Shown here: piece by piece, positions 1 to 9,662 of the stretch
Numbering within the stretch: position 1 is the stretch's first letter
Layout of the letters: every line of letters begins with the position of its first letter
DNA from: Hydrotalea sandarakina
GTDB taxonomy: Bacteria; Bacteroidota; Bacteroidia; Chitinophagales; Chitinophagaceae
Assembly: GCF_003254115.1 (NCBI RefSeq)
Contig: NZ_QKZV01000005.1
Location: 190,674 to 254,673, forward strand
Direction of reading: 5' to 3'
Length of the DNA stretch: 64,000 bases
Position numbers and translations under genes: made by a program
Notes under the pieces: generated by a model
Seen by the model: the letters and a program-made list of their open reading frames with translations, nothing else
Databases searched by the model: none
What the model was told of the DNA's origin: nothing

Positions 1-39
1 TATGAGTTTGCCATAATGGAACCTTTATCAGTATAACAT

Positions 40-75
40 AAAGCAGTAGTTATGGTTAAACCAAACTACTGCTTT
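40..75 (-). terminator. Hairpin at the 3' end of the DoxX-like gene
   Basis: Perfect 12-bp inverted repeat (40-51 and 64-75) with a 12-nt loop. The stop codon of the DoxX-like gene (56-58) lies inside the loop. The sequence after the stem on the minus strand is only moderately T-rich, so this may be a weak terminator or an mRNA 3'-end stabiliser. Confidence 0.4.
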
Positions 76-517
76 TGATAAACCATATAGTAGTAGCACT
101 GGCAATTAATACTACATTTTTTACAATATACTGTCCTGTTAAGGTTAATACAAAAGCATGTTGCCAGGTATCGCCGGGCAAAAAAAACAGGGGTAAAAAT
201 GTTGTAAACATATGTGCAATAAAACACAAAAATGCCAGTTTAGTAAGTTTAGGAAATAACCACAAAATACCCACTGCTACTTCTATCATCCCCAATAAAG
301 TAATAAATACATTAATAGGAATATAATGAACAACCGTTACACTATGTAAATGCTGCACCAGGCCTTCGGCAGGTGATACATGAATAACTTTTAAGTAACC
401 AAACCAAATAAATACTAAGGCCAATGCTAATCGGTTTAACCAAATTACAATATTCAATGCTTTGGCAGAGGAAAAATTATTGGCCGGGTAGTTGGAAGAA
501 AGTGTTGGCTGTTGCAT
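56..517 (-). CDS. DoxX/YkgB-like four-helix inner-membrane protein
   Basis: A 153-residue protein with four predicted membrane segments at about residues 24-45, 66-88, 91-112 and 128-147. The first helix carries a VFIWFGYLKV pattern and the end of the protein a GQYIVKNVVLIAS pattern, both resembling the DoxX/DUF417 (YkgB) group of small membrane proteins whose biochemical role is poorly defined. It starts at an ATG 11 bases after the stop of the FecA-like receptor gene on the same strand, so it is probably the last gene of that operon. The family call is moderately secure. Whether it helps receptor function or redox balance cannot be told from the sequence. Confidence 0.7.
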   Translation of the reverse strand: MQQPTLSSNYPANNFSSAKALNIVIWLNRLALALVFIWFGYLKVIHVSPAEGLVQHLHSVTVVHYIPINVFITLLGMIEVAVGILWLFPKLTKLAFLCFIAHMFTTFLPLFFLPGDTWQHAFVLTLTGQYIVKNVVLIASATTIWFIKSSSLV

Positions 518-528
518 AGTACTATAGT

Positions 529-2757
529 TTACATTTTTACTGAAAAGCTTACGTAAAAAGTTCTGCCATCGGCAGGAAGTATACCGGGTCCGGGATAAAA
601 AGTAATTCGCTGACTAAAATAACTTAAGTTCAACAGGTTATTAATTCCGCCGGTAATACGATATTTTTTTGAGAAAGCATATCCCATTGACCAATCCCAT
701 AATGCATATGATGGTATAATTCCCGTAACACCATTTGCACTGCTAATGGTATTTAAGGCATCATTATAACTTTTGTCGGTATAACTAAATTGAAGCGTAG
801 TTGTAAATTGTTTAAACAGTAATGTTAGGCCGGCTCTGTCTGCCCACTGCGGTACATGTTCAACATAATTTCCGGTTAGGTTAATATTTGTACCATTTGC
901 ACTTAATTCACCACTGGTATAACGGGCATGTGTATAGGCTAAAGAATTAAACAGTCTAACATCCTTTAATTTATTATTGCCATTAAACAATGCAACCAAT
1001 GAAACTTCACCATAAGCTTCAACGCCTTTTGCTACTGCATTTCCAATATTAGTGGTTAATAAATATGGATTATTATTCGCATCTTTTTGGGTAATTAAGC
1101 CAACTCTGTTTCCAAAAAATACACGAAACACGTCCACATCAAACTGTAGAATATTTTTAATATTGCCACGATAGCCTACACTAATGTCATAGCCTTTGCT
1201 ATCTTTTAAATTGGGGTCAATTACATCTACCCTGTCGGCAGGTGTAATTTGGGAGTACAAATAAGGTCGGTATTCCTGCGAAATATTACCATACAATTGT
1301 GTGGATTTAGTAAGTTGATATTGCAAACCGGTACCAAATAAAGGGAAGCTTCTGTTGCCATTATAAGCAACCGGAACTGTAGCATGGGAAATTAAACCGG
1401 TGTAGTCAGACTGAATAAGTTCATAGCGAAAACCGGGAGTGATAGAAAATTTGGGTGTAATTTGAAAAACATTTTCGGCAAATACAGCGGCATTATTGGT
1501 ATGGAAACGCAACACTGTACCATAAGGTGCTACTAATGATAAATCAAAATTGCTGCCTGTAGTGCCTACTCCTAATTGATCACGGCGAGTAACCTCTGAT
1601 GATAAGCGAAAACCTGCAGCTAATGAATTGGTAGTTTTCCCAATTTTATAAGTATGCAACAACCTGGCTTCTGTGCTAAAGCTGCTGTAATAATCCCTAT
1701 CCACCTGGCGCGGATTATAAGTGCCCAACTGTAAATTAACCGTGTCGGGAATATTGGGTGTATTGATGTATTGAACACTGTTGCGTTGGCCAAACAAGGC
1801 ATTTGAAATTACTTGTAATTTGGTATTGGGTGAAAATGCATATTTGAATATAATAGCAGGAATATTTATTTCGGGATTAAAGAAATTTCTATTTCTAAGT
1901 GATTGGCGGGGATTTTGTGCAAATTGAGCATCGGTTAAACCTCCGGCAATTTGTTGCACATAATTCATGCGTGAAAATTGCAAAGCAATACTTCCATTAT
2001 TATTGAAACGATATTCTATGTTGGCATAGTAAGCCTGATAATCGAACGCTTGTGAAGGTCGCCAACCATTACCGTGTCGATTGTCATAGTAAGCATAATA
2101 ATTAATTTTTCCTACTGTTCCGCCAACAGCATTATAGGAATTAAAAAAACCATTGCTACCGGCAGTTTGAATACTTTCAACGGCAATAGGTTTTGTACTA
2201 TCGCCCTGCTTAATAATAAAATTCATCATACCGCCATATTGGCTTCCATACTGCAAGGCTGCAGAACCCCTTACAAATTGAATTTCCTGCACCGCTTCGA
2301 GTGGTAAAGTATAGTGATTTTCGGGATAGCCAAAAATATCGCTATTGGTAACATAGCCATTTTGGCGCATGTTCATTTCTATGCTTCTATGCGAGTCAAC
2401 ACCTCTTGAGCCAATGTTTAATTGGGTGCCTGCACCATCCATATCCCATGTAGTAACACCGGGTACTTTTGCAAATAATTGCCTAACATTGTTTTGAGCT
2501 AAATTAGCCTGTGTTGAATTGGGTATAACAATGTTGGTTTTTTTCCCTGCAAAAACATACACTCCTTTTACTTCGGGTAAGTATTGTATGGAATCGCGAA
2601 GTGTAGTGTTTACTATTACCTCCTGTAATTCATTTACCGGAATAGTATCGGTTTCGGGGTTTTTAGTGTTGTTTTGAAGATTTTCTTGAGCAAATGTGTG
2701 AGAACTGGTAATTATTACTAAAAAGAAGCAAAATACCGTGAAACGTAAAATTTTCAT
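529..2757 (-). CDS. TonB-dependent outer-membrane receptor, FecA-like
   Basis: 742 residues from the ATG at 2757; the open frame begins three codons earlier at TTG, but the ATG directly precedes a good signal peptide ending near residue 23 (THTFAQ). A plug domain spans about residues 60-190, with a NMRQNGY segment and a VRGSAALQYGSQYGG segment typical of FecA-type siderophore or ferric-citrate receptors; a 22-strand-type barrel fills the rest and the protein ends FYVSFSVKM. Unlike SusC proteins it has no N-terminal carboxypeptidase-like beta domain. It lies downstream of the haloperoxidase-like genes beyond a terminator, and upstream of the DoxX-like gene. An iron chelate is the likely ligand by family, but the ligand is not proven. 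Confidence 0.88.
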   Translation of the reverse strand: MKILRFTVFCFFLVIITSSHTFAQENLQNNTKNPETDTIPVNELQEVIVNTTLRDSIQYLPEVKGVYVFAGKKTNIVIPNSTQANLAQNNVRQLFAKVPGVTTWDMDGAGTQLNIGSRGVDSHRSIEMNMRQNGYVTNSDIFGYPENHYTLPLEAVQEIQFVRGSAALQYGSQYGGMMNFIIKQGDSTKPIAVESIQTAGSNGFFNSYNAVGGTVGKINYYAYYDNRHGNGWRPSQAFDYQAYYANIEYRFNNNGSIALQFSRMNYVQQIAGGLTDAQFAQNPRQSLRNRNFFNPEINIPAIIFKYAFSPNTKLQVISNALFGQRNSVQYINTPNIPDTVNLQLGTYNPRQVDRDYYSSFSTEARLLHTYKIGKTTNSLAAGFRLSSEVTRRDQLGVGTTGSNFDLSLVAPYGTVLRFHTNNAAVFAENVFQITPKFSITPGFRYELIQSDYTGLISHATVPVAYNGNRSFPLFGTGLQYQLTKSTQLYGNISQEYRPYLYSQITPADRVDVIDPNLKDSKGYDISVGYRGNIKNILQFDVDVFRVFFGNRVGLITQKDANNNPYLLTTNIGNAVAKGVEAYGEVSLVALFNGNNKLKDVRLFNSLAYTHARYTSGELSANGTNINLTGNYVEHVPQWADRAGLTLLFKQFTTTLQFSYTDKSYNDALNTISSANGVTGIIPSYALWDWSMGYAFSKKYRITGGINNLLNLSYFSQRITFYPGPGILPADGRTFYVSFSVKM

Positions 2758-2817
2758 ATCAATCAAAATATTAAAAGTGAACTATCAAAAAAAAGTTTAT
2801 TTTTAAGTAATAATTTT

Positions 2818-2847
2818 AAAAAAGCCCCCGTGTAGAAACACAGGGGG
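2818..2847 (-). terminator. Rho-independent terminator
   Basis: Read on the minus strand, a hairpin with arms CCCCC/GGGGG plus further pairs and one bulged base (2825-2847) is followed by six T. It lies just after the stop of the haloperoxidase-like lipoprotein gene (2884) and should separate it from the TonB receptor gene. Confidence 0.85.
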
Positions 2848-2883
2848 TACGCTAGATGAACTTAATCGAAAAAATTTAATATT

Positions 2884-4431
2884 TTAATCAGCACCATCCT
2901 GTTTAGCTCTTAAAACAGCATAATTGCCTACTTTACTACCTACAACTAATCCACTATCACAATCTATTTTATAATGAATACCTCCCTCTAACCGGGACAT
3001 TGAAGCTTGATTAGCTAGTGCCCAATATTTATTGGCCTGATCGGGAACTATATGTGCCAATATTGTAGCCGCAGCCCCACTGAAAGTAGAATGCCCGGAG
3101 ATGTAAGAGGGGAAATTCGGAATACCCGTTAATGTTTTTATGGAAGGGTTTATTTGTGTTGGGCGAGGATTGAAATAATAATATTTCACATCCCAACAAA
3201 CAATAGCAGCATCCATTAATGCCATGTTTACCAAAGCATAATTACGAGCCCATCTTACCTCACTAAAATTTTTGGTAATGAAATCCTGTGCAGCAATGGC
3301 ATCCCAATGTCCCGGAGGTGTAAATGTACCAACACCATCAGCCCAAAACTGAACGTGTTGTATATTTTCGCGAGAAGGAGATTTAATTTTATTGTACACT
3401 TCAGTTGCCGCATCCATTAAAGTTTGACTTTTTGTTGAAGGCGGAGGTCCGGGACGCAAAGTAGGTACCGTTGCTGCAGGAAATAAGAAAGGTGTTACTT
3501 TTCCAAACAAAGGTAACATGGGAGGGCGTTTGGGTGTTTCCAAACTATACCAAGGTGTTTCACCACGAGCCAATGTTACGGTTTCAAAATTTTTCCAATC
3601 GGTGGGTGTACCAACTGCTTTACCGGCATTATCGGCTTTTGCTCGTGCAATAAATGCTTCTGCCACCTGGCGACCCAATGCTTCCCCTGCGGCTATATCG
3701 CTACGGGTTGCAGCACCGGCCATCATCATTGCTAACTCTTGTTCATGTGCTTTTTGTTCAATATTAGCAATTTCGGTAGGAAATAATAATTTCATCATTT
3801 CGGCAGTTACACCGGCCATTACTGCTGCTTCAGACGGATATGATGGCAAAGTTGAAGTGGGCACTTTCGCTTGTATTGTATTGTCATTGGCATAAGGCGC
3901 AGCTCTGTTGTATAATTTTTTATAATACCAGCAAGCTACCAATGCATCATATTGTGCGGCACTAACATAGGCATACGCCCTGGCAGCATACGGTGGATTT
4001 GCAAATGGGAATAAAGGATAAGCAAATGGGTTAGCAGCGCTGGGTATAGGGTAAGTTCCATCGGGATTTTGATATGCGGGTAAATTGTATTTAGTAACCA
4101 AACCACGCATTATTTCATTCCAACGCAATACACCACCGGCAGCCCAATATTTTATTGTATTTAGTTGAGCAGAAGTTAAACTTTTTTGATATCCTTTTAT
4201 TTCATTCAATTCGGCAATATAATCGGCTGAAGTAACAGCTGAGGGAGCCGCTACCGCAAAAGTATCGGGGCGGGTAAGTAATATGGTTTTCCAGGTGCCT
4301 GCATTTAGATCAATATTTTGTGGTTGCAATGGTGGTACATCGGCTGTAATATCCGGTGCATTTTTATTGCATGCATAAATAATTAATCCGGCACTAATGG
4401 CAATTGTTATATATATAAATAATTTTTTCAT
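2884..4431 (-). CDS. Vanadium-dependent haloperoxidase/PAP2-like lipoprotein
   Basis: 515 residues from the ATG at 4431. The open frame runs 38 codons further upstream, but only this start gives MKKLFIYI followed by a hydrophobic stretch and a lipobox (IIYAC), and it sits 4 bases after the preceding gene. The C-terminal part has the full vanadate/phosphate-binding signature of the haloperoxidase and acid phosphatase superfamily: K-x6-RP (KYYYFNPRP), PSYISGH, and SRLEGGIHYKID (SR-x5-H-x3-D). By family it could oxidise halides with peroxide or act as a phosphatase; the sequence alone does not decide. It is predicted to be anchored to a membrane facing the periplasm or cell surface. It is probably in one operon with the barrel and the second haloperoxidase-like gene upstream. 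Confidence 0.85.
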   Translation of the reverse strand: MKKLFIYITIAISAGLIIYACNKNAPDITADVPPLQPQNIDLNAGTWKTILLTRPDTFAVAAPSAVTSADYIAELNEIKGYQKSLTSAQLNTIKYWAAGGVLRWNEIMRGLVTKYNLPAYQNPDGTYPIPSAANPFAYPLFPFANPPYAARAYAYVSAAQYDALVACWYYKKLYNRAAPYANDNTIQAKVPTSTLPSYPSEAAVMAGVTAEMMKLLFPTEIANIEQKAHEQELAMMMAGAATRSDIAAGEALGRQVAEAFIARAKADNAGKAVGTPTDWKNFETVTLARGETPWYSLETPKRPPMLPLFGKVTPFLFPAATVPTLRPGPPPSTKSQTLMDAATEVYNKIKSPSRENIQHVQFWADGVGTFTPPGHWDAIAAQDFITKNFSEVRWARNYALVNMALMDAAIVCWDVKYYYFNPRPTQINPSIKTLTGIPNFPSYISGHSTFSGAAATILAHIVPDQANKYWALANQASMSRLEGGIHYKIDCDSGLVVGSKVGNYAVLRAKQDGAD

Positions 4432-4435
4432 ACAG

Positions 4436-5386
4436 TTAGTTGTTGGTTTGGTGATTGATTTGTTTTTGACGTGCAGAAGCAAAATCGAATACTTTAAAAA
4501 TGCCGATTGAAGCGGTTGTTGCCTGACCAACATTACGGCCGGCAACTACATAGCTAATTCCACCTGTAATGGAAATGCGATGAAAATGAGGAATGGCATA
4601 TTTCCCATCAATGCCTACAGTTGTAAAATTCATTTTATTACTTGGGAAAGGCATATCATTTTTACGCATATCAAAACCACCTAACGTGGTATTATTGACG
4701 ATAGCAATTTCTGCAAAATCTTCTTTCTTTCTATAACCAAACCTTAAAGCAGCATTCATTACATCGGGCATTGCCACTTCATTGGTATAATGCATTTCAG
4801 TAGTGTAATAAGCAAATCTGTCAATATAAATATTTTGTCTGTTAGCATAAGCAGCAGTAGCTGTTACAAATACATTCTTTTTTTGATAATCCATGATTAA
4901 GCGAATAGAGGCTGTTTTACTTCTTAAACCAATAGCCAATGGCAAGAAATCGGCCTGATAATTGGTAGTGGGGAATGAATAGCCTCCAGTTACATACAAG
5001 GCATATTTTTGTTGTTGAACTTTTTTCTGCCAAACTTGCCATTTCAACCAAATACTTGCATCTTGTAAACCTTCCATATCGTGTAATGTACCGGCAGAAG
5101 CGTGAGTGTGTACGTAGGGTAAACTATACAATACATTTAACTTGCCGGTAATTCCATAGGCACCCATAAAAGCCAATGATTGGGTAGAAACAGTTCCTAA
5201 ATTGGCATTGCTTCGTTTAAAAGTACCTTCCCAATAGTTATTCCAACTACTGTAATTATAAACAAAACCGGTACACCAATTTTCTTTGGCCATCATAATA
5301 CCATCTTGTTCAGTTTGTGCTTGTATGTTTTGAAATGTTAGCATAAATACAATTCCAACAAGTAAAATTTTCAGGGTTACTCTCAT
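4436..5386 (-). CDS. Putative outer-membrane beta-barrel protein
   Basis: 316 residues with a signal peptide (about residues 1-23, ending IQAQ) and alternating aromatic/polar strands throughout, which suggests a barrel. The overall look (early YNYSSWNNYWEG, then YGITGKLNVLYSLPYV) resembles the transporter-like barrels grouped with phenol MetA proteins, but no firm family motif is visible. It lies between the two haloperoxidase-like genes, 4 bases upstream of one and about 115 bases downstream of the other. The context suggests it exports or admits a compound handled by those lipoproteins; that is inference. Confidence 0.65.
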   Translation of the reverse strand: MRVTLKILLVGIVFMLTFQNIQAQTEQDGIMMAKENWCTGFVYNYSSWNNYWEGTFKRSNANLGTVSTQSLAFMGAYGITGKLNVLYSLPYVHTHASAGTLHDMEGLQDASIWLKWQVWQKKVQQQKYALYVTGGYSFPTTNYQADFLPLAIGLRSKTASIRLIMDYQKKNVFVTATAAYANRQNIYIDRFAYYTTEMHYTNEVAMPDVMNAALRFGYRKKEDFAEIAIVNNTTLGGFDMRKNDMPFPSNKMNFTTVGIDGKYAIPHFHRISITGGISYVVAGRNVGQATTASIGIFKVFDFASARQKQINHQTNN

Positions 5387-5501
5387 AGTTGTTTCGTTAG
5401 TTTTGATTGATTGTGGTTTTGGAAAAGCAATACAATACCGTTAGCCAATAACGGCTGTCACTTGCTGTAGGTGCAAGAATTACCCACGATGTAGGGAAAA
5501 C

Positions 5502-6833
5502 TTATTTTTTCATTTTAAGTTTTTGTACCACTAAAGTGCCAACTTTAATACCGCTGTTATGGCCTTGTCCGCAGGAATTCCAGTAATGCAAGCCACCATA
5601 AAAACGAGCTTTTTCATTTTCAAGTGCAGCTTGTCGGAAAGATTGATAACTCCTGCTTGGAATACCAAATTCTAATTCTGTAGAATCGGTGTAAGGGAAG
5701 TTATCGCCATAAATGCTGGTAAGGGCCTCGGCAGCCGATGCCGAAATGGTACAATGTCCACAGGTATATTCAGGGAAAGGCGGAGTTTGCAATTCGGGAC
5801 GCCAATTTGCATCAAAATATTTATTAATAACAGATTCGGGTCTTATTGTGTTATAAGTATATTTTTCATTCCAGCACTGTATAAATGCGTCGAATAAAGC
5901 TATAGCGGTTTTCGCTGTTGCATACACGGTTTGTGCAAAGTCGGCACCTGCTTTTTTTGAAGCAATACCGGCAATGCTCATCCAATGTCCTGCGGGTGAA
6001 AACTTTTTAAACACAAACATGGCATGGCCATTTACATTTAGTTTACCCGGATTGTCATCCCAAAAATTTGCAATGTGTTTTTGTTCTGGTGTTAAATTCG
6101 TACAACTATCCAACATCATTTTTACTTGTAAATAGTAAGGACTTTTTTTATCCGTTACATTAAAGGGTATAGCTTTTTCTGCTCTGAACTGAGATGCACT
6201 ATCCATAACCATTGGTCTAATTAAATTCCAATGCGGTTCCATAGCCTGGGCATAAGCCGGCGGAGTAGGTACCCAACGACCGGGACTGTCAATTACCGTA
6301 AACTTAGGCATACTGCGTGTTTCAGCGTAATTATCTTTTTTACTCCAGGCAATGATAGATTGCGCAACTGCATCTGCATATTGTTTGGTAGCATTATACA
6401 TTGCTTCGCTCATTCCATTCTTTTTAACCAACTGTACTAAACTATCAACATAGGTTTTCATACTCCCTTCCGGGAAAGTTACCGCTTCACCCACTTTACA
6501 ATATGCTAAAATAGCGGCGAAGTTGTAGTTGATAGGTTGTGTTGTGTCGGGCTTAGCTACCGAATTTAAACCGTTTAATTGTCCTTGCAATGATTGATAT
6601 TGTTGTGGATATCCTGCTGCTATTACTTCATAAGCGGCAATAGCTGCATACGCATAGTTGCGTGATGCTACTACCGGCCCAAAATTATTCCCCATTACTA
6701 CCGTATTTAATTCGTGCACTGTATTGGTAAACAATTGTGGGTTATTGACTATTTTTTGATAGGCATTATTATTGTTACATGCCATTAAAAATAGGAACGA
6801 AAATACCAAAGCAAATATCCTTCTTACAACCAT
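5502..6833 (-). CDS. Vanadium haloperoxidase/PAP2-like lipoprotein with altered third motif
   Basis: 443 residues, beginning with a lipoprotein signal (FLFLMAC near residue 19). Motif 1 is intact (K-YTYNTI-RP), motif 2 is PEYTCGH in place of the usual PSxxSGH, and motif 3 reads ARFYGGLHYWNS. In motif 3 the Arg and His are kept, but the first Ser is Ala and the final Asp is Ser. The fold is therefore clearly haloperoxidase/PAP2-like, while activity may be changed. It is the first gene of the likely operon that continues with the barrel and the second, canonical paralogue. An imperfect inverted repeat (5438-5454) lies between it and the next gene. Confidence 0.82.
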   Translation of the reverse strand: MVVRRIFALVFSFLFLMACNNNNAYQKIVNNPQLFTNTVHELNTVVMGNNFGPVVASRNYAYAAIAAYEVIAAGYPQQYQSLQGQLNGLNSVAKPDTTQPINYNFAAILAYCKVGEAVTFPEGSMKTYVDSLVQLVKKNGMSEAMYNATKQYADAVAQSIIAWSKKDNYAETRSMPKFTVIDSPGRWVPTPPAYAQAMEPHWNLIRPMVMDSASQFRAEKAIPFNVTDKKSPYYLQVKMMLDSCTNLTPEQKHIANFWDDNPGKLNVNGHAMFVFKKFSPAGHWMSIAGIASKKAGADFAQTVYATAKTAIALFDAFIQCWNEKYTYNTIRPESVINKYFDANWRPELQTPPFPEYTCGHCTISASAAEALTSIYGDNFPYTDSTELEFGIPSRSYQSFRQAALENEKARFYGGLHYWNSCGQGHNSGIKVGTLVVQKLKMKK

Positions 6834-7023
6834 TCTATTACTTTTTGGGCATTGTTATCTCAGTTTTTACAATGCCGGTTATTTTGATGTGAATGAAATT
6901 TAGTAAACACCTTTTTGAAAATGAATATACTTGTGTTCTACGGTTTGTATTAGTTGCCACCGTATTAATCAATTAAACATGATTAACCGAGCAGCTAATA
7001 CAATACCAAATGAAAAACGCACA

Positions 7024-7599
7024 CTAAGCAAGTGTGTTAAGGGGAGATTTTGGAGGTTTGTCTAAACTTTTAATAAGAATGAACTGGTATGCCTGTTGCC
7101 TGTAAGCGGCAAAAACAGAAGTCATTTGCAATGCAGGATGCTGAGCACTGTAGGCAACCGGACTTGTATAATCTTGCACTACAGGTTTAACGGAGTGCGC
7201 TTGATGGCCTGCATCTTTTTTTGAGGAACCACTATTCACAAAATCATTCGCCAATTTGGCAAATGCATCTCTGGCATTTTTTATACCGGTTTTAGCAAAA
7301 TTCGGAATACACAACACTTCCAAACTATCTTGGTAAAAACGGCGCTTAACATAAGAATAAGTAATACCGTTAACGGTAATTTCTCCATTTACCCTTTCAA
7401 ATTTCGGCGAACTGGCACCATAAGGTAACGCGGCAGGAACTTTTATACTGATTAAATCGTTTTGATTGTATTGATTATCATCGAGTTTCTCCTGAAAAGC
7501 AATATCGGCACGGTTTTCAAAATAGTCCATCAAAAACCGATAGCCTATCCAGTTAAACAGCAACATGCCCAATAATAATATGGCAACAATCTTTTTCAT
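7024..7599 (-). CDS. Uncharacterised membrane-anchored protein
   Basis: 191 residues with one N-terminal hydrophobic segment (residues 3-25) and no Cys lipobox, so probably a signal anchor with the rest in the periplasm. A central part (about residues 50-110) reads like a small beta-rich domain, and the tail is rich in Ser, Lys, Gln and Pro. I do not recognise the family. It begins 29 bases after the GH65 gene on the same strand and is probably co-transcribed with it, so a supporting role in the same process is possible. It has its own ATG. Confidence 0.6.
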   Translation of the reverse strand: MKKIVAILLLGMLLFNWIGYRFLMDYFENRADIAFQEKLDDNQYNQNDLISIKVPAALPYGASSPKFERVNGEITVNGITYSYVKRRFYQDSLEVLCIPNFAKTGIKNARDAFAKLANDFVNSGSSKKDAGHQAHSVKPVVQDYTSPVAYSAQHPALQMTSVFAAYRQQAYQFILIKSLDKPPKSPLNTLA

Positions 7600-7628
7600 T
7601 CAAAAAATCGGCATGAAAATAGGATATT

Positions 7629-9662
7629 TTACTGAACCGTAAAAGTTTTTTTCTGAGTACCTACACCTGTTATGGTTAACTTTTTCCATTGCTTAGGTAA
7701 AGCAGAGGGAATTTGAGTAATTCCACTTTCGGTTATATTCAGTCCGCCAAATCCCATTAAAACACTTTGAATAATACCGCCTGCACCGGTTGCAAAGTAG
7801 GGATTAGTGCCTCCTTTGGTTTCAGCAATTACTCGGAATGGTGGATTTAAATTAGGAATATAAGCGTCTTTAAACCAATGATAAGCTTTTTCTCCATCGC
7901 CTAAACGGGCATACAACAAAGCAAATATAGCTTGCGTCATTGCCGGTGTTCCTGCATCGGGCACTCGAGTTGAATAGTATTCTAAATCTTTTTTAATTTG
8001 TTGGGGCTGTGTAATTTCTTTTAAAGGATACGCCAATAAATTCACATCTGCTTGTTTAATTCCTTGTCCATTATATGTTGCGTATTCTTTTGTTACGCCA
8101 TCGGGAAATTGCAGAATTGGAATATTCCTGGCAACATATAACCAATCCGTATCTGCTTTCTCGCCAATTATTCCGGCAGCAGTGGTGGCATATTGCAATA
8201 CAGCTTTTGCGGCAGCATTGGTAAAAGCATCATTGTCCACATTTTCGGCCCATTCATCAGCCGCCACTACATCTTTAATATCAAAATGACCGGGACCATT
8301 TCGTTCTACCCTACTACTCCAAAATTCTGCAACAGCTTTCAATAACGGCCACCCCTTTTCTTTTAACCAGGTTTTATCTTGTGTTACTTCGTAATACTGC
8401 CAGGCAGCAATGCCTACACAAGCAGTTATATGGTGCTCAAACGGGCCGCTTAATGCCCATACAGGTGTTTCCTCTACCCCGCTTGCTGCACTTTCCCAAG
8501 GGAACATGGCACCTTTATATCCATGTTCAAAAGCATTTTGTTTAGCAGCGGCTAAGCGTGCATAACGGTACTCTATCATGCTTTTAGCCATTTCGGGGTG
8601 TAGAACCAATAATGCAGGGAACATCCATAAATCTGCATCCCAAAAAACGTGACCATTATAGCCTAAACCCGATAAACCCATGGGTGAAGGACTTAAATCA
8701 GATCCTTCACGCACAAATGAATATAGATGATACAACATACTATGCACATCTTGCTGATCTTGCGCATTGCCATTGATGGTTATGTCGCTCTTCCATAATG
8801 CATCCCATGCTTCATTATGAAAATCAATTAATCTTTTACGCCCTTGTAGTTTAGCATAAATGGTTAACCGTTGTGCTTCATTTAGCGGATCGGCATTATG
8901 AGCCGAAGTAATAGAAGAACCTACAATACTAAAAGTGTACGATTCACCTGCCTTTAATGATTTTGAAAATTTCATTAAGTGCATATTATTATCCCACATT
9001 TCATGAATAATTTGAGGTTCCTGCCCATGTGGTTCATCAAACATAAAACTGTTAGCAGCACATAACAATAATTTACCCGTAGGACTTTTAGCGGAAGAAG
9101 TTAAAAGGCTGATAAGCGTATGCGGCCTATCAATTTGGTTATAATAATTCTCAACATCACGTAAAGCATCGGGTGCCTCCATTACACTGGCAGCGCCCAA
9201 TGTTAAAGGTTGTTTTGCTGTAATGGTAACGGTCATTAATACCGTAAATGGCAATTGTCGCAATGAATAATAAGTATAACTTATTTGCGCCTTATTTTCG
9301 AATTGAAAGGAAGTAGTAAAATTGGCATGGTGCATATCTAACACCTGATGCATTTGTGTTACATTATTTTTGTTAATCTGTTCACCATCAATACTCATTT
9401 GCATGTTTAATAAATTAAAGCTGCGCAGGAAATTGCTGACCATACCACGGCCATATGTATCATATGCACCTGCCAATACCACTTCTTTTACCTTAAAAGG
9501 TTCGGGTGCAGAAACCACACCAATCATTCCATTGGCTACAGTTACGCCATAATAATTGGCTGCATTAATGGAATCAGCCGTTATCTTCCAAGGATCAACA
9601 GAGCTTTGTGCACAAACGGAGAAAGACAGTGGAAGGAGTAAAAGTAGCAGAAAATTTTTCAT
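7629..9662 (-). CDS. Secreted glycoside hydrolase family 65 protein
   Basis: 677 residues with a signal peptide (about 1-19, ending VCAQS). The catalytic (alpha/alpha)6 region shows FWDADLWMFPALL at about residue 340 and the family's general-acid segment AADEWAENVDNDAFTN around residue 469, where the Glu of DEW is the expected acid. GH65 includes phosphorylases of maltose, trehalose and kojibiose, and hydrolases such as acid trehalase and the glucosyl-galactosyl-hydroxylysine glucosidase. A periplasmic location argues for hydrolysis of an alpha-glucosyl bond (inference), because free phosphate-dependent cleavage is usually cytoplasmic. The gene leads a two-gene unit with the small anchored protein downstream. 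It is not next to the SusCD pair. Confidence 0.88.
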   Translation of the reverse strand: MKNFLLLLLLPLSFSVCAQSSVDPWKITADSINAANYYGVTVANGMIGVVSAPEPFKVKEVVLAGAYDTYGRGMVSNFLRSFNLLNMQMSIDGEQINKNNVTQMHQVLDMHHANFTTSFQFENKAQISYTYYSLRQLPFTVLMTVTITAKQPLTLGAASVMEAPDALRDVENYYNQIDRPHTLISLLTSSAKSPTGKLLLCAANSFMFDEPHGQEPQIIHEMWDNNMHLMKFSKSLKAGESYTFSIVGSSITSAHNADPLNEAQRLTIYAKLQGRKRLIDFHNEAWDALWKSDITINGNAQDQQDVHSMLYHLYSFVREGSDLSPSPMGLSGLGYNGHVFWDADLWMFPALLVLHPEMAKSMIEYRYARLAAAKQNAFEHGYKGAMFPWESAASGVEETPVWALSGPFEHHITACVGIAAWQYYEVTQDKTWLKEKGWPLLKAVAEFWSSRVERNGPGHFDIKDVVAADEWAENVDNDAFTNAAAKAVLQYATTAAGIIGEKADTDWLYVARNIPILQFPDGVTKEYATYNGQGIKQADVNLLAYPLKEITQPQQIKKDLEYYSTRVPDAGTPAMTQAIFALLYARLGDGEKAYHWFKDAYIPNLNPPFRVIAETKGGTNPYFATGAGGIIQSVLMGFGGLNITESGITQIPSALPKQWKKLTITGVGTQKKTFTVQ

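Noticed and set aside
3518-3895. Plus-strand frame of 125 codons opposite the haloperoxidase-like gene
   Set aside because: It is the antisense shadow of a well-supported gene with intact motifs.
5438-5454. Inverted repeat CCGTTA-gccaa-TAACGG as a terminator between the haloperoxidase-like gene and the barrel gene
   Set aside because: The stem is six pairs and no real T run follows, so it is at best a weak attenuator.
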